From Favolaschia claudopus (taxonomy: Eukaryota; Basidiomycota; Agaricomycetes; Agaricales; Mycenaceae): a DNA stretch of 64,000 bases. The notes below the pieces were generated by a model. That model did not search any database and was not told where the DNA came from. It was given only the letters and a program-made list of their open reading frames with translations. The stretch is from assembly GCA_037176885.1 (NCBI GenBank), contig JAWWNJ010000013.1, positions 2,480,001-2,544,000 of the forward strand, in the 5' to 3' direction. A program made the position numbers and the translations under genes. Every line of letters begins with the position of its first letter. Position 1 is the first letter of the stretch. Positions 20,875 through 31,098 of this stretch are shown here, piece after piece.

Positions 20875-22734
20875 ATCGGATAATGGGCTCTTCTGGTATT
20901 GCCAAACGACCCAGCCGAGTTAGAGTAAGTATTACTTCAAGTTACGCATCTTTGTGCACGGTCGCACACACTGGTTGAATAAGGAATTTCCCAAACAATT
21001 ATCGGTGCACGCGGTTCGACTCCGCAGACTGTGTTACCTATACCATAGACACCTGTATACATTTTTTTCTTGCACAGCGGCTCTCCACTTCCGCGTCAGG
21101 AGGACCAGAAAGAATCGAACTTGAAAGAAAGCGTTAACGAGGATAACCGACAAAGAATTCGAGGCTAGCGTTGAAGCCCGAGAGACAAAATGGAAAAAAG
21201 AGCTATTTAACTAGAGAGAAGCGTTCAAGAAACTATTGCTCTTCAGTGACCAAATCAACCTCACTCGGATCCGAGTCTCATTTTACATACACGGCTCTAT
21301 TGACTGCCAGAGAACCAGATTCACAGACGAGGCTGGTATCTGGCACCTGATCAGTGTTGAAGATAAACACTGAGGCCAAAATCAGCGATTCAGTACCTTG
21401 ATCTACAAGGGAAACAGAGACGGGAAGCGGGTATTTGATTATGAATATCACAGCCCGTCATGAATCCTCGCCCAAAGGAACATTGAAATTACCATGGAGC
21501 CTCGAGCCAAGATCCCACATTCAACAGGTCTCCGGCGGCTACACAAATCAGATTGAGCCTCTCTATACGGACGAGCAACCCTAGCGGTACGAATTATCAA
21601 CAACGTTAACTTCCTTTCTCGCTAGATCAGTATTAACACTGGACGTGCTCGCTCGCTTCATCGGAGCTCCCGGCTTCGGCGGATGCTCTATCCATAGTCT
21701 TGGTGATCTCAGAGTTACAGTACCAATCAGCGCTTGAGACACTGACTACCCAGAGACATGATTTCACGATAATCCGTCAGCAAACCCACTCATTCCGTCG
21801 ATACTGACAGACGCACCTCTGCACGTTCCGAAAAGGGACATAGTGGAGTCTCCGAGTATAAAATATTACCCTGCCTATCCTGCCAAGGAAGCTTGAACAG
21901 CGCCTCAAAATCCCGAAATTCGTCACGATTGCAACACGCGCGGAACGAGACCCTTGTCGGAAAAATCAAAAAAGCCTGGTAAGACTCTTGTCGCGAGTGC
22001 AGTGATTGGTGATATAGAAATAGATTTTGAGAAAGGTCATGCTGAAAAGCTTGTGTTTCTCGTTAGCTAAATGGAGCGAGAGCCCGTTGAACAGTTACTG
22101 ACCATCGAAAACAGAACGAGTCCAAGCAATAATGATCGCCGCTCCTAAGACGGCGTTTCTGTTTGAGCTGGGTCATCGATTTGGATGAAAGAGAGAAGGA
22201 GATAGATAGTGGGGAGGAGGGAACAAATCTCAACCATTCAGCGTTGCTTGAGCGAATTGACACAGTCCGAAGACGCTCGCGATTCGTCAATGAGAGTGTG
22301 TGAAAGAAAAGCTACGAGATGATAAACCGTTGCGAATTTGCGATTTATATTTGACATATTTCTCTGCCCTCCCAAGTAACTAGCTCAAATACGTCAATTG
22401 ATCTGTATTTACTGAAGGCTCACCCATTCATTGCGCTCCTTGAGAAGGTACCCACAGAACCAACCGTGACGCACGTCGCATTTGCAGCTGTTTGCAGCCT
22501 TTCTGAGATCCTCCCAGATTTGTTGAGACGTCCTTGATGAGGTGCAACTTTGGGTGTAATTATACAGCAGGATACAGCATTGGTAGCGGTTAATTAGCGG
22601 AAGGTGACACGACGGTGGTGGCGGTCAAGAACCAGGAGGAAGTATCACGGTGTCACACATCAAATCAGATAACGAGCACGTGAGTAAAAATCAACTTGTC
22701 CTCCACTTTCATCTGCTCCGCCTGATCTTGAGCG
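20875..22734. other. Gene-poor stretch
   Basis: About 1.9 kb with no convincing frame, repeat or RNA gene. A GGTTCGACTCC string near 21008 resembles a tRNA B box but no tRNA folds around it. The last part is the promoter of the next F-box gene. Confidence 0.4.
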
Positions 22735-23989
22735 ATGCCATCGCCCGGCCTCCCGCTGCCCGAGCTGTGGGATGTGATTGTCGGCTTCGTCTCCGATCGT
22801 GCCGATCTCAAGTCCGCCGCTCTAGTTTGTCGCGTTTTCACCTCGCCTGCCCAGCGGAGTCTTTTCGAAAATATTTATTTCGACTCCGTTATGGTCGAGC
22901 CCACTCCCGATATTGCAGTGATCGAAGCCAAAGCCGCTCGTCTGGCAGAAACTCTTCGAACTTCTCCGCATCTCCTCCCATACATCCACATCCTCCTCAT
23001 CTGTGTCTTCCCTGGCGGTAAGGCGTGCTATGAAACCCTCGCAGGCATCCCATGGTCACAGTTGAACCACCTAAGAATCTTCTGCACACCTTCTCCAGAA
23101 GCTTGGGTTGACCTCCAGACCCTTGTCGCTCTCCCATCCCTTCGTTTCCTGGAGATGTACTCGACGGAAGAGTGTTTCGTCGATGTCTTGCCCCACTGCT
23201 CCTCCAGCATCGAAAAGATTACTCTAAAAGCATCCCGGAATCCCAACCAACACGCATTATCTCCTTCTTCCGCGTCTCAGGATCCGATTCAATCCCCGTT
23301 GCTCGTTCTGCCTGTTTCCCTGCCGTATCCGCGACCCAAAATACGCGAATTGAGGATCGGCTTTCCTCATCCGATCCCGGAATACATGGGAAACATGTTC
23401 GATTTCAGTGCATTGGAGACGATTGGATGGGGGGGTTGTGCCGGGCCGCACATTTTGGTAGAGTTCTTGCGCAAGTATGGCGCCACTGTTCAGCATATAG
23501 AGTTGACGGCCGGAATTGGTACGTCTCGATTCTTCCTCCCTTCCTTCCTTCATCACCAGTCCCCATTTCCTGACTGTTGAAACCACAGACGGCGACCAAT
23601 GGGCGGCCTTCGACCTCTCTTCGTACCTCCCCTCCGTCAAATTAATCTCCAGTCCCTACAACAGCATCTCCTCGCGCTTGAATACCATGCTTTCGCGCAT
23701 GTCTTCGCAACATCGTCTACAGCGTCTCGTTCTCGGTGCAAACAGGGATGTGTCCCGCCACGAAGATGTCAAAACTGCCTCCGATTTTGAGGAGATTCTG
23801 CTCAGCGATCGATTCCCGCAGTTGGAGGGCGTCGAGTTTGTGATGGACGGCTATGGGTGGACCAGGGAATATACGCGGTACACCTATCCGACGCAGCGCA
23901 GCCTGGTTCAGGCGCATCGCGATCTATTCCCCCGCCTTTTTGAGAAGGATCTGCTGTCTGTTTGGATCGGACAGGTCAAAGTGGGGTGA
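22735..23989 (+). CDS. F-box-like protein with one intron
   Basis: Exon 1 (22735-23519) opens with MPSPGLPLPELWDVIVGFV, then a short linker and AALVCRVFTSPAQRSLFENI, a typical basidiomycete F-box (residues 5-50). An intron of about 70 nt (GTACGT to CCACAG, 23520-23589) joins GI to DGDQWAAFDL in phase and gives about 395 residues in all. The C-terminal part has leucine-rich patches of the kind that present substrates to SCF ligases, though no register is clear. Reading straight on in exon 1 gives a stop 21 codons later, so the intron is needed. Confidence 0.8.
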
Positions 23990-24652
23990 AGGAGTCGGTT
24001 CGCCCGTGAGATACTGAGACGCGGTTCTATTTCTTGGACTAGCACTGATAGAGTCTAACCCCTTCTTGACTACTGACCAGTGTAAACAAAATCAAATGTG
24101 AAGCTTTTGTATTTTATTTCACGTCTCACTCGGGACGAAACATTGGATATCTCGTGTGGGTAAACATTCGATGGCCGAACACTGACGGAATCGGATAGAC
24201 GGCACGAAGCCTGCTGAAGCCGCTGTAATAATTTCAATCTCCCGTCCACCACTTAGTCGTCCATTCAACTTATCCTCGGCATTCCATGCCTCACGCTGCC
24301 TTTTCAGCGGGGGATCCAAACGACTTCATTTATTAATATCCCAATCTATTCACTTTCTCGCGTTCAAGATGAAAATATTCACGCTGAGCTCGTATATGGA
24401 TGGGTGTGTGTCTTCTACCTTGTTCGGTACTCTTCCAAGCTTGGTGAATTGCCAAGTGAGCCAATTCGTTAGTAGATACGATTTTTCCGATTTCATAGAT
24501 ATATATAGCTCGCGATGTTTTCCGTACCTCTGTCCGTTCCTTTCGCACCAACCTCTTACAACTGAAACTTGCTGGGCGTGCGAATGGTACATTGACCGAC
24601 TCGCCGACTTATTCATCCAAATATTCATTACTCAGAGTCATCTGAACGAGCC
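23990..24652. other. Intergenic, upstream of the NTF2-like gene
   Basis: No gene seen. From about 24520 onward it aligns, inverted, with 57990-58190: CTGTCCGTTCC(T/C)TTCGC and a TTGACCGACTC...ATTCATCCAAATA block are shared. This marks upstream promoter DNA carried along in the duplication. Confidence 0.5.
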
Positions 24653-24660
24653 TATAAAAG
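24653..24660 (+). promoter_or_regulatory. TATA-like box of the left NTF2-like gene
   Basis: TATAAAAG lies about 46 bases before the ATG. The right-arm copy has CATAAAAG at the matching place, which supports it as a promoter element. Confidence 0.55.
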
Positions 24661-24705
24661 CAGCTAAGCACTTCGAACCCCACCCGTCATCTCATCCGCC
24701 CCTCA

Positions 24706-25272
24706 ATGTCGAAATTCACCCTGGATAAAGCCTACGTCGAGTCGTTCTTCGAGAGCCTCCAGAAGGGGGACCTTTCCTTCATCGATCCCAACGTTCGATG
24801 GGTGATTGGGTCAGAAACCAAAGACCCGGTCCGCCTTACAGGAGTTTATGTACGAGGCCATACGACGTTCACTCTCGATCAAAGCTCATTGAACTTGTTT
24901 CCGCAGAACCTCGAGAGTTGGGAAAAAGAGGTCAAAACTCCGCTCTGGAGTCGGCTTGTAAATCAGGCTGTCGCAGCAACTCCAACATCGATCGATGTAA
25001 GTGCGATGGGCAAATTGGACATTCCCCGCTCATGGTTTGCAGGTTATCGGAAACAAAGCGATCGTCGAGGTTGGAAGCAAAGGCACTCAACTCAATGGCA
25101 ACCCATATAACAACCAGTGAGTTTTGGTTGGTGATTCATTGTCAACTCGGAATTTAATCGAAACATTAGCTACGTTTGGATTCTTTTTTTCTCAGACGCC
25201 GGAAAGATTGTTGAAATTCGGGAGTATCTTGACACCGCGCTATGCCAAGAAGTGATGCAGACGAACCCGTAG
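24706..25272 (+). CDS. NTF2-like/SnoaL-like small protein (left-arm copy)
   Basis: Four exons with three introns (GTACGA, GTAAGT and GTGAGT donors) give about 133 residues. Order: MSKFTLDKAYVESFFESLQKGD, a DP(N)VRW(V)IGSETKDPVRLTGVY block, NLESWEKEV, then an IGNKAIVEVGSKG strand, NPYNNHYVWILFFSDAGKI and a final REYLDTALCQEVM. Length and pattern fit the SnoaL/NTF2-like fold of ketosteroid-isomerase relatives. No signal peptide, so likely cytosolic. The fold says little about substrate. It converges on the laccase gene with only 145 bases between stops, and the same pair is repeated in the right arm at 57.4 kb with all intron positions kept, so both copies are probably functional. Confidence 0.8.
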
Positions 25273-25417
25273 AAGTCGTACTTATCTGCGTTCGTAAACT
25301 CGAACAACGAATGAAAATTTGTCAAGGTACCCAAGCTACTAAGCTTATCAATAAGTTATAGAATCAAAACACTGAGCTCCCAAGGTAGGCTTTGACTTGG
25401 AGATAGATAGCGAACCC

Positions 25418-28219
25418 TCATTGCCCACCAAGCTGATCTGGAGTCAATGCGTCATACGTCGGGCAGAGAGTATTCCATGCGCCTGAAACAAACGTCATCA
25501 GGACATGAATACGGCGCAAAGCGCAAGTGAACTCACTTGGATGAGTCGATTTCCCAACCGTGTCAGTGTCCTCTGCAAGGACAATAGCCATTCCGCTGAG
25601 AATGAATAAAAGAAGAAGTGTCAGATCGCTCGAATGGTTGCTTCAACGGCCCGCAACTCACGCATCTGAAGGGAAGATACAGTTAGCGAAAGAGTTATCA
25701 ATATTGCCGCGGTAGAAGCTTGCTTACCCAGATGAAAATCCATATGGCTGGAGGGGAAAGGAAGTTAGACAATTGAAATTGACGGTAAATGACAATCACC
25801 AGTGTAAGAACCAACTATCAGAGTATACATGGTCAGTATAAACTCGACGAAAACATGAACCGTTGACTTACGGCCCCGCATTGTCCGTTACAAATCGGAT
25901 GGTGGTGTTGTCACTAAACAGGTTGAGCAGTGTCTTCAGTGCACAAAAGAAGACACGCACGTCCGGCTGCCCCCTGTGCTGGAGACGAAGATATCAGAAT
26001 ATTCGCCGCATAGGATTGAATGGCGACAAACTTTACAACGTCGCGAACAATAGGATCGTTCCAGTTATAGGTACTGCTTCCCGCGCTTCGGACGACCCAG
26101 AAATTGTGCTGTGAAAGCGTCAGCGATAAGAAAGGCATTGCATGGATCTGACCCACGCCATGCAAGTGGAAGGGATGAGGCGCGCCGGCCGTACCCCCGG
26201 GAATGATGATGTCGACAACAGCGTTCGCGGGCAAAGAGTATACACTGCCCTTCGGAAGTAGCTCTGCAGCTGTACGAGCGCCGCTGAGGATTTGTAGAAG
26301 GACGGGCACAGTCGGAGGAACAAATTCCTGACAATCGAATCAAAATCCATTCCCCTCCGGCAATAATAATGATAATAATAATAATAATAATATATACGCA
26401 CGACGCCGTTAATCTCGAACTTAGTAGTGCTGCGGTCCAATGTGATGGCGAGATTGAGTGAAACGTCCGCTCCGCCGACCTTCGGTGTCCCAGGCACAGG
26501 AGTGGCCGTGAGAGGATGCAGGTTTGTCTCGACGAGCGGAACGGCAGACGTTGCTTGTTTTGTGGTCGGGTCGGTATTGCTTTGCCCAGAGTATCTCAGG
26601 ATCGCAGAATTAATGCCGTTGTCGAAGCCCGCTGTGCCGCTATTGGCTACGGTGCGAATCCAGTAGTTACCAGGGGTTTGGTCCGCGTTGAGAACAAACG
26701 AATAGCGCTGGCCCGCGTCTGGAGAGAAATCAATCAATCAAAGGTGAATCCGGAAACAACAAATGAACGCACAAATCTGAATAGAATCGACAGCGAGTGG
26801 TTTCACATTGACGCCGTCGACCTCAATGACGGTAAACTTGTGGCTATCGATTGTGAAGATGAAATTTGGATCTGCGACGTTGCGTCAAAAAATATTTACG
26901 CAGTGGGAATGCGATGCGTACCGCACGAGAGAGACACAAGACGGAATCGATAGCGAGTACCAGACTTCACTGTTATAACTGCGAGTTGAGAGGTGGGCTG
27001 AAGAGCGTGAGCTTCCACGATTCAATTTGAATCCGGAAAACGAGCATACCCCTCCGGCATATCGACCTTGTCGGAATAAGTCATATCATACGACGATAAC
27101 CCGCATTGATTCGAACGCACCTAACCCATTGATCAGAGTCGAAATGAGAGTCGGGATGGGGCCGAGATCGTGAGCCGGTTCGTGATACCTGCATGAGTGG
27201 AATCTTTCAATAGCAGGAAATAAAAAGCGGAGGGATCAAACATACCAATCGGCCAAAGTAATCACAGTCGTCTCTGACTTGGAGTCAATAAATGATTCTG
27301 AATGAGCTAAGAGTGCCATACCATCATCGACATCTATGAGAAGTCGTCAACGCGCGAGATCGAATCATTATATGGGCGAAGAGACTCACCATAGAGGCTG
27401 CGATTCGGGTCCGCTGGATCGTAAATCACCATTGCGCCGCGCAATCCATCACCTGCAAAAACTACGTCAGCAGAATGCGCGAGAGAAAGGACGAATGCAC
27501 ATACAATATTGAGTCGCTGATGAAAAGCGAATTTAGATCGAAGTAATTGAACGTGGAAGACGAACAACTTACAGAGGTGGCTATGATACCAATACGTTCC
27601 AGCCTGGTCGGCCGATGAAAATCTAAGGTAGAGAAAAGACAGTCACTGGGCGGCAGTCGCATTGAGTATAGTTCACCGACGTGTACAAAAACGAGTCATT
27701 CGCTGCGATTGGGCATTGGGTCACAAAGGAAGCGCTAGAAACAAAACATGAACAACGGTGTTGACGAACAAATTGAGGTGCTGCTTACCCGTCGGCCCAG
27801 CTGGACTTTCGTTGGAAGAGCCCATGCCAGTGCTGCCAAGGTCGGATTAGAGTAAAGACAGGGATAAAACGAAACATACAATGGAGCTGCTAAGAAGCAT
27901 AGTCTTGTCGGTCAACGAGTTTATCACATTGATATTGTATTCGTCGCCCTGAAATCCGTCAGTATATTTTCAGATACTCGACTCAATCGTACCTACCTTC
28001 TTGCCCGTGATAACTGGCCCAGGAACAACTCCGTTGGCCGTAACGGCTCTGTGAAGCATGAGCACAGCTAGATCCATTCAAAGAAAATACAGAGACGCAC
28101 GAGCGCGAAAACCCATCAGGGGCAACGTGTACATTGGTGAGAGTCAGGTCCGTCGTGGGCCCGATGGCCGCAAACGAAAGTGGCAAAAGAGAGAGCGAGA
28201 AGAGAGAGACGTAAAGCAT
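25418..28219 (-). CDS. Laccase, multicopper oxidase (left-arm copy)
   Basis: Begins [18 protein letters not shown], a signal peptide, and is split into about two dozen exons totalling roughly 520 codons. All four copper motifs are present: HWHG followed by a Trp-Ala-Asp-Gly turn (L1), WYHSHLSTQYCDGLRG (L2), HPFHLHGHNFWV (L3) and HCHMDFHLDAGMAIV (L4), each interrupted by introns. Every intron I tested keeps phase. Laccases are secreted and oxidise phenols, reducing O2 to water. The residue ten places after the L4 Cys is Met, not the Leu or Phe usual in white-rot enzymes, which predicts a lower redox potential. A 4-nt microexon (25662-25665) is required in L4. One intron holds an ATT microsatellite. 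Shares a 304 bp promoter with the peptide gene at 28524. Confidence 0.93.
26362..26396. repeat. AAT/ATA microsatellite in a laccase intron
   Basis: Mostly (AAT)n with one GAT interruption, ending in ATATATA. It lies in the intron before the EFVPPT exon and is missing from the right-arm laccase. Confidence 0.8.
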
Positions 28220-28523
28220 CTGAGAAGCCTGGGCTATCTCGGTCGTCAAGCGGTGAGGCTTTATAGCTGTGGCGAAACTTCCGAAATCCGGAATCGGAAG
28301 GGAGTGCAGATGTCTTCTTCGCAACATCTGAACATCGACATTATCATCAGACAAATTAGAACGGAACTTGCTCTGAGAAATTCGCCGTCTACCAGGCGGG
28401 TAATCGGAACTCTAAGTCCAACGTTCAACGATGACGGGGTGGGAGGGACGCGCGAATGAGCTATAAAGACGGAATGAGTCGAAGGGAAGTGATATCTAGA
28501 AAGTTAAACTTACCGCCGAAACT
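28220..28523. promoter_or_regulatory. Bidirectional laccase/peptide promoter (left arm)
   Basis: 304 bp between the two start codons. It has a TATA-like box at each end: CTATAAAG pointing to the laccase (near 28255) and CTATAAAG pointing to the peptide gene (near 28465). Blocks kept in the right-arm promoter, read toward the laccase, are GTTCCGATTACCCGCCT, AGTTCCGTTCTAATTTG and TTTCGGAAG, while the DNA between them has diverged. Confidence 0.7.
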
Positions 28524-28837
28524 ATGTTGCTCAAAGCGTTCTTCTCCCTCCTTGCTCTCGCAATCTCTGTCAAAGCTGTAAGCAGATGCACTCATGAGCT
28601 TGATATGGCGGCTAAAACTCACCCAACTTAGGCTCCTGCTGAGCCGGGCCACGTCTTTACGGCCGTCCGCGTGTACAAGGCTCTGGCGGATGTCTCGCCT
28701 TACATTGTCACCAAGACCACGACCTTCGCGTGGACGTATGGAGTCTCATCCCCGATGTCTTCATTTCTCTCCGCTGAATGCTTTACAGTCAGAGCCCTAC
28801 CACAACTATCGCTGAGCCCACTGGCAGCGGAATTTGA
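28524..28837 (+). CDS. Small secreted peptide, 68 aa (left-arm copy)
   Basis: Three exons: 28524-28577, 28632-28735 and 28789-28837. The first encodes an 18-residue signal peptide (MLLKAFFSLLALAISVKA), and the mature part would be 50 residues starting APAEPGHVFTAV and ending QSPTTTIAEPTGSGI. There is no Cys in the mature chain and a run of Thr/Ser/Pro near the end that could be O-glycosylated. I recognise no family. The copy at 53763-54070 has the same exon layout and 44 of 50 identical mature residues, while intron sequence has drifted, so the protein appears to be under selection. Divergent from and promoter-sharing with a laccase in both arms; a role beside the enzyme outside the cell is inference only. 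Confidence 0.75.
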
Positions 28838-29079
28838 AGGGGTTTGGAGGCGTTTGGTTGGCGTGCTTAGTCGTCCCAGAAGATTCAGAGTACTATAGAA
28901 GCACAATGTGATGCAGTTCTGTGTGAAGTTTCAACTTTCCGTTCGACGTGTGATCTCCGCGATGGAATCAACAGATTCGCGGGATCCGAAAAGACCGAGC
29001 GAGGACAGCCCGAGCCAGACCGCAAGTCCGGTGGTGCTTGAACCGATCCGGAGGTGTCCCATATCAATTAGTACCTACT

Positions 29080-29420
29080 CTGAATGAGCTGAACACGGAG
29101 CTAAATATCTCGGTGAAATTCCTCTACCAATCACGAAGGTCAATCGGAGGCGGAAGGAACGACGAAACCTAAACAAGACGGATTTGGATGAGAGGCGCAT
29201 GAGATTTTCGAGATCTGCCCGACAAAGTGGTTTCAGTAGCCCGTTATAATAGGTTCTAATAGAATTCAACCAAGAGGTACATAGCCCCAGCGTACTTACC
29301 TCCCTGCCTGCCGTTTCCGGTTTCGAAATGTCAGAAGTCTCGGAGGCGGTGAAAGCATATGATCCAGGCGCAGTGCACATGCCATGGCCAGTGGGCTGCG
29401 GGATGCATCTGCTATCCATT
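29080..29420 (-). repeat. Inner end of the left duplication arm
   Basis: On the - strand this matches 52690-52980 on the + strand: AACCGGAA(A/G)CGGCAGGCAGG, GCTGGGGCTA(T/C), CGGGCAGATCTCGAAAATC, AATTTCACCGAGA(T/A)AT and TAGCTCCGT are shared. It carries no convincing gene and marks where the inverted duplication ends toward the spacer. Confidence 0.75.
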
Positions 29421-29559
29421 TATTTCACCAATGAACTTTGTCAATCGCAGCACTATCGGGACACAGAGACAGTGGTGGCTGAGGCGGAGCAGGAACGATG
29501 AAGTCGGGAACGATGAAGGAAGAATGAGAGAGAAACGAAAGCCTGAGGCCGGAAGCCGT

Positions 29560-30030
29560 TGATGGCCGTCGTCACAGATCAGTCACACGCCACTTCCGGC
29601 AATTGAAATTGCCGACGCTCTTGCTTCCAACCTTCACAATCGATTTTTCAAACTCTCCAAGGATCCTCATAGGTCGTCGGTACACGATGAATATCTGGGA
29701 GAATTGGGCTCACCATTCTATTCATGCGCAAGATATCACCCACGGAGAATTTCCGTCAAATCGTCGATTCGTATCCAGTGCTTGCCACTGCTCTTGCGGT
29801 GCGCCGTTTCTGTATGCTACGCTTAGGCGATGTTGGAACGTCTGGTTACTGTTTTCCCCGACCCACTGTACTCACTCCTCATGTCGAATCAGTGGTCCTG
29901 CTTCTCCGCTTCGGAGTCCGACAATTCTTTCGCCCACCTGCTCTCGCCTCACGGTTTGAAACAACAACGTTGAATATGTGAAGACGAAGAGAATGAATCG
30001 AGTTTTAGCCCTATTTGAATCGAAGCCGGG
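29560..30030 (+). repeat. Dispersed repeat family, copy 2
   Basis: Aligns over about 470 bp with 33.07-33.56 kb: GATGGC..CGTCACAGATCAGTCAC, the palindrome CCGGCAATTGAAATTGCCG, GGGCTCACC, AAATCGTCGATTCGT, GTGC(G)CCGTTTC(T/C)GTATGCTACGCTT and a GACGAAGAGAAT tail. Non-coding, probably a mobile-element relic. Confidence 0.75.
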
Positions 30031-30413
30031 GTGTCGATCACCTCCGCCGAATTCTCTCTGTCTTGAATCTAAATGCAATCTGATATTTTCCAGACCTGAC
30101 CCTTCAATAACGAGTATATATCAAGTTCGTATGATAGTAGGATTGAGAGCAGCGTGCCAAGTTCGTAGGATTTGATCAGAAAACTGCAAATTTCGTAGGA
30201 TTGACTAATTTAGAATACCAAGTACATTGATCAGCGGGAAATTGAACTGTGCAGCCAGATTCGGCACTGCGGCATTACTTGTTCCGTAGTTTGCGCGAAG
30301 GGGACCGATCATTCGCGGCCCTCCCCTCCCTCGCTGCGCTCGGGGGGTCCCCCGAACCGTGCCGCTCAGATCGGCACTCTAAAGCCTCGTTCGCGCGGAT
30401 CACTATGTCTTTC

Positions 30414-30428
30414 ACCCTAACCCTAACC
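30414..30428 (-). repeat. Short interstitial telomere-like tract
   Basis: ACCCTAACCCTAACC, two full TTAGGG units, followed within 35 bases by a hairpin whose stem also contains TTAGGG. Confidence 0.5.
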
Positions 30429-30459
30429 TGTCGGGGCGGTATTACACTGTGGATTTCTG

Positions 30460-30490
30460 GAGTTAGGGCGCGCTCCGCTTGCCCTAACTC
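30460..30490. other. Perfect 10-bp stem-loop GAGTTAGGGC/GCCCTAACTC
   Basis: GAGTTAGGGC (30460-30469) pairs exactly with GCCCTAACTC (30481-30490) around an 11-base loop. It stands apart from any called gene and beside the telomere-like tract. Confidence 0.6.
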
Positions 30491-31098
30491 CTCGGCATGA
30501 GGTTATCTTGGCCTTCGGCATTCTCTGTTCCGTGTCGGCACCGTCGAATGCCAGAGTTTTGGTGTGACTTCGGCCTCCGGCAGTTCTAAAAATCGAGGCA
30601 GGCCATTTGTATTTGTTACATGTGCTATCGGGGCTCAATATGGCAAAGGATGCTGTAATACAAGGCAATCCAACGAAATCTGCAGCTTTCCCATCATATC
30701 CTACGAACTTGGCACGCCGATCCCAATCCTACTATCATACGAACCTGGCTGGGGCTCTTCAAGAACTTCGTTTGCTTTTTCGGACTAACACTATTAGAGG
30801 TTTCGCTTAGATCCAACCTTTTCTTGGCGAACGCCCAGTGTCGAAAGGAAGGAAAGTATCAAAATCTCGGGAAAATCTGGTCAAATGAAGAATGGAATGA
30901 TTTCTTGATGAACCCACCGACACCTTATGCGAATCTCATTCGAGTTTTAGTCTATGGAAGATCAGTAGTAGATATATTTATTGTCAAAGCCCTCAAAGCA
31001 GACAGTGAGGCGGGTAGAAATATCCAACTTCAAACGCATCATAGACTATGAATCAAGATTGAGACGAGAGGATTGATGGCAAAAATGGAAACAAACCG

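Noticed and set aside
20960..21040. Possible tRNA around GGTTCGACTCC
   Set aside because: A B-box-like string and a partial T-arm exist, but only four acceptor base pairs form and no good A box or anticodon arm can be placed.
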